NCBI GenBank assembly: GCA_016787105.1
Contig: JAEUVI010000170.1
Location: 1-16,026, forward strand
Source of the DNA: Chitinophagaceae bacterium
Lineage (GTDB): Bacteria; Bacteroidota; Bacteroidia; Chitinophagales; Chitinophagaceae
Length of the DNA: 16,026 nt
Direction: 5' to 3'
In this document: in pieces, positions 13,626-16,026 of the stretch
Position numbering within the stretch: the stretch's first letter is position 1
Layout of the letters: the number at the start of each line of letters is the position of its first letter
Translations under genes and position numbers: made by a program
The notes under the pieces: model-generated
Told to the model about the DNA's origin: nothing
Seen by the model: the letters and a program-made list of their open reading frames with translations, nothing else
The model's database searches: none

Positions 13626-15452
13626 TTACATTTCAAATTCCCAAACCGTTCTGTATGTGCCTTTTTTTTCAACGTAGGAAAGAAAAGAATTGTAAAATGC
13701 ATCCCCACCAATAGTAGCACTGTCACCAATTACGATGAGCTGTTCTTTTGCTCTTGTTATGGCTACGTTCATGCGGCGGTAATCTTTAAGAAAGCCAATA
13801 TCTCCATCATCATTGCTGCGTACAAGGGACAAAATAATGGCTTCTTTTTCCTGTCCCTGGAAACTATCAATAGTACTAATGCGCATTTCCTTTGGTAGTA
13901 CTTCTTTTGCAGCTGTAGCTTGCCCTGAATAAGGTGAAATGAATGCTGCGGTTCTGGGTTCAATTGTTTCAGTTTCCAGTAATTGCCGCACAATATTTAA
14001 TTCTCCTTCGTTTTGCAGGCTTATTCCATCCGGTCCATGTTTCTCATTATAGCCTGAACCTGCAGTGTCAATGAAAGTAATATGTGTGCCCGTGTTGGTG
14101 AGGTGACTGGCTGTTAGCAAAAGATCGTTATAAAAATAATTACTGCTGAAACCAGCAATGGCTTCCCGCATCCGGTATTGTGTATTGAGCAGGTATACTT
14201 CTTTCACTGTAGCAATCGCTGTTTCAAGAATAGATTGATTGAAGCCAAGCGTTGCGGCTTCATTGCTTAATACTGTGGGAGGTAATTGCCAATGATCGCC
14301 GGCAAGCACTATTTTATCTGCGAACGGAAAAATACACCAGGCCAATGGCTCAATACATTGCCCCGCTTCATCAATTATCAGTGTCTGAAAATGAATGTTT
14401 GTTATGTCTGCGTCATACAAGCCGATAGGTGTGCCGGCGATTACTTTTGCTTCTTCAAACAGTTTTTCTTCATTATAGTGCTGCAGTTTTTTTATTTCTG
14501 TACGGATGTTTTTTACTTCTTTGAATAAAAGATTCCGTTGTTCCCGTTCTGATTTTCCAAAACTGCGCTTGTATTTTAATGCCATGCGGCGAAACTCTTC
14601 GGCACGCATTTTTAATTGCTTGATTTCTTTTTGCTGTTTACTGTTATTCAACCTGCCTTCGGGTGTATGGGGGAAGATTAACTCGTCTGCTTTGCTGGCA
14701 TTGCCAACCCTTAATAGCTTTACTCCCTGCTGAATAAGTCCTTTGCATATATTGTCTACAGCAGTATTACTGGGTGCTGATACTAACACTTTTTCTCCCG
14801 ATTTGATCAGTTCGATAACAGCTTCAATAAGTGTAGTTGTTTTTCCTGTTCCCGGTGGTCCATGTACAATTGTTATTTCTTTATTCTGCAGGATGGCATT
14901 CACAGCCTGTTGCTGACTTTCGTTTAATTTTTTACTTTGAAAATTTCCAGAAATTCTTCCTGGCAGGAGCGAATTTGTATTTGCAGTAAGGTCGTGTAGC
15001 TGTTCAAATAATTTGTAAAGTAGTTTATTGCTTTCCAGTTCGTTCAGCACTTTTTTCATGATGCTGGTAGTACGTGTATCCGGCGCAAGTTTTATTCCAA
15101 CCCCATTGTCTTCAATCCAATCCGGGAAATCAGGTGCAAACAGGCGAAACTCGCCCGACTTACCATCCAGGTTCATTAACACACCCTTTACAGGTTCTTC
15201 TCCTGCAATAAAGCATTCAATTGCTGCGCCATCCCTGAAAAGATTAGCTTCAGGTGGAAAACCAAGCTTGAAACTTATTTCCGGGTAATCAGCGTAACCA
15301 AAGTTTTTGCGTGTTACAATGATTGGGTGAAGTGCAAGTCCTTCTGCCTTCAGGCTTTTCAATGTATGTTGTTTATCCAGGCTGTAACGCTGTGCCTGTT
15401 CTTTCTCTTCAAGTTCAATACATTTTAAAAGCGCCTGGATATGTGGGTGCAT
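13626..15452 (-). CDS. SF1B DNA/RNA helicase of the UPF1/IGHMBP2 type
   Basis: The 608-residue protein contains the superfamily-1 motifs in order. They are Walker A G198-P-P-G-T-G-K204-T-T-T, motif Ia S-A-P-S-N-T-A-V-D-N, motif II D361-E-A-G-Q, motif III A-G-D-H-W-Q-L-P-P-T, motif IV-like L-N-T-Q-Y-R-M, motif V S-T-I-D-S-F-Q-G-Q-E, and motif VI R-R-M-N-V-A-I-T-R-A-K569. The ~190 residues before Walker A form the beta-barrel 1B-type region of IGHMBP2-like helicases. A long basic, probably coiled insert (roughly residues 265-345) lies between motifs Ia and II. No zinc finger, R3H or nuclease domain is fused. It should be an ATP-driven 5'-3' helicase or nucleic-acid translocase in the cytoplasm; the target is unknown. 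It is divergent from the next gene, with 144 bp between the starts. Confidence 0.92.
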   Translation of the reverse strand: MHPHIQALLKCIELEEKEQAQRYSLDKQHTLKSLKAEGLALHPIIVTRKNFGYADYPEISFKLGFPPEANLFRDGAAIECFIAGEEPVKGVLMNLDGKSGEFRLFAPDFPDWIEDNGVGIKLAPDTRTTSIMKKVLNELESNKLLYKLFEQLHDLTANTNSLLPGRISGNFQSKKLNESQQQAVNAILQNKEITIVHGPPGTGKTTTLIEAVIELIKSGEKVLVSAPSNTAVDNICKGLIQQGVKLLRVGNASKADELIFPHTPEGRLNNSKQQKEIKQLKMRAEEFRRMALKYKRSFGKSEREQRNLLFKEVKNIRTEIKKLQHYNEEKLFEEAKVIAGTPIGLYDADITNIHFQTLIIDEAGQCIEPLAWCIFPFADKIVLAGDHWQLPPTVLSNEAATLGFNQSILETAIATVKEVYLLNTQYRMREAIAGFSSNYFYNDLLLTASHLTNTGTHITFIDTAGSGYNEKHGPDGISLQNEGELNIVRQLLETETIEPRTAAFISPYSGQATAAKEVLPKEMRISTIDSFQGQEKEAIILSLVRSNDDGDIGFLKDYRRMNVAITRAKEQLIVIGDSATIGGDAFYNSFLSYVEKKGTYRTVWEFEM

Positions 15453-15596
15453 GGGCGAAAGATAAGATGTAAGAAGTGGATAAAAAAATGCAGATGCCTG
15501 GTAATATATCTTCGCATTTCTAATAATGACTTAAATTCATTTGTATTAATACTGATGTAAATCTTATTACTATCTTCAAAGAAATAATTCAGTAAT

Positions 15597-16026
15597 ATGA
15601 ATAAAGCCCTCTTTTCGATTGCAACGCTTCTTATTTCCTGTATTATTAGCAATGCACAGAATAAAAAAAATTATGAGATATATGCATTGAAGTATGCTAC
15701 CCTGGCACAGCCGTCGCCGATAGCGGAATGGGTAGCAGGCGGGCCACAGAAAGATAGTGTTGATATTATTTTTATGTTTTGGCTGATAAAAGATAATGCA
15801 GGGAAAAATATCCTGGTTGATGCCGGTTGCTCCGGCGACTTGCAGAACGCGAAAGATTTTGGCTTATATAAAGTAACAAGGCCCGACTCCGTCTTATTGC
15901 AGATAGGAGTGGAGCCTGCATCCATCACAGATATTATAATCAGTCATCCGCATTGGGATCATATTGACGGCATAAAATTTTTCCCAAATGCACAGGTGTG
16001 GATGCAAAAAGAAGACTATAACTATT
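15597..16026 (+). CDS. Exported metallo-beta-lactamase-fold hydrolase, 3' truncated by the window
   Basis: The frame starts at the ATG 15597 and stays open to the right edge (143 codons plus one base). A Sec signal covers residues 1-20 (M-N-K-A-L-F, hydrophobic core, I-S-N-A followed by Q). The mature part has I-L-V-D-A-G-C and the zinc-binding motif H117-P-H119-W-D121-H122-I-D-G, followed by W-M-Q-K-E-D. This order resembles the N-acyl-homoserine-lactonase/AttM-like branch of the fold, which would make it a periplasmic lactonase or esterase-like hydrolase. That subtype is an inference, since the second half with the remaining zinc ligands is off the window. It is divergent from the helicase gene and unrelated in subtype to the YycJ-like protein. 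Confidence 0.82.
   Translation, partial: MNKALFSIATLLISCIISNAQNKKNYEIYALKYATLAQPSPIAEWVAGGPQKDSVDIIFMFWLIKDNAGKNILVDAGCSGDLQNAKDFGLYKVTRPDSVLLQIGVEPASITDIIISHPHWDHIDGIKFFPNAQVWMQKEDYNY

Noticed and set aside
11380..16026. The two metallo-beta-lactamase-fold proteins and the helicase as a nucleic-acid defence or repair island
   Set aside because: The two metallo-beta-lactamase-fold proteins belong to different branches and one is exported. The genes are separate, divergent units with terminators between them, and there are no nuclease, methylase or toxin partners.
1..16026. Insertion sequence, prophage, CRISPR array or tRNA/rRNA genes
   Set aside because: No transposase, integrase or phage protein, no regularly spaced repeats, and no tRNA-like cloverleaf or rRNA sequence were recognised on either strand.

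Overview
The window reads as a chromosomal segment of a Bacteroidota bacterium, most likely of the Chitinophagaceae or a close relative (inference from gene content; no rRNA or tRNA is present to settle it). Three things point this way. Starts lack Shine-Dalgarno sequences. At least one promoter fits the Bacteroidota form, TTG then 19 bases then TAnnTTTG. The gene types are typical of the group: DUF4832, a Tat-exported PIG-L deacetylase, an exported Gfo/Idh oxidoreductase, a DUF1080 3-keto-disaccharide hydrolase, a stand-alone TonB C-terminal domain, and many exported or lipoprotein products.

Layout. At 1-1560 are the 3' end of a DUF4832 gene and a PIG-L deacetylase, both on the plus strand. 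At 1561-2572 is a self-contained two-gene unit of unknown function: a 16-bp palindrome, a good promoter, two tandem paralogous three-helix membrane proteins and a terminator. At 2635-3776 is an exported Gfo/Idh oxidoreductase, ending at a terminator shared with a convergent glycine-zipper lipoprotein (3805-4278, minus). At 4587-6821 an APC amino acid antiporter and an arginine deiminase/DDAH-type hydrolase form a tight operon. At 6921-8829 a diacylglycerol-kinase-type lipid kinase (minus) and an App1-type phosphatidate phosphatase (plus) are divergent, with 49 bp between their starts. At 9001-9405 is an SMR transporter with a terminator-like hairpin just upstream of it. A tiny Ser/Gly/Asn-rich lipoprotein follows (9519-9752). 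At 9787-11268 (minus) are a secreted alpha/beta hydrolase and an exported TonB C-terminal domain protein. At 11380-12174 is a YycJ/WalJ-like metallo-beta-lactamase-fold protein. Two back-to-back terminators at 12259-12332 separate it from the exported 3-keto-disaccharide hydrolase (12353-13318, minus). At 13626-15452 (minus) is an UPF1/IGHMBP2-type SF1 helicase, and at 15597 to the edge (plus) is an exported metallo-beta-lactamase-fold hydrolase that the window cuts off.

How the genes fit together. Most are small independent transcription units. The clearest functional couplings are the transporter plus guanidino-hydrolase operon, the opposed lipid kinase and phosphatase, and, more loosely, two exported enzymes (Gfo/Idh and DUF1080) whose families belong to 3-keto-glycoside chemistry but which lie about 9 kb apart. 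I see no insertion sequence, CRISPR array, prophage, tRNA, rRNA or recognisable defence system. The least explained element is the tandem paralogous membrane-protein operon at 1669-2572. The possibly structured leader before the SMR gene is also worth testing.
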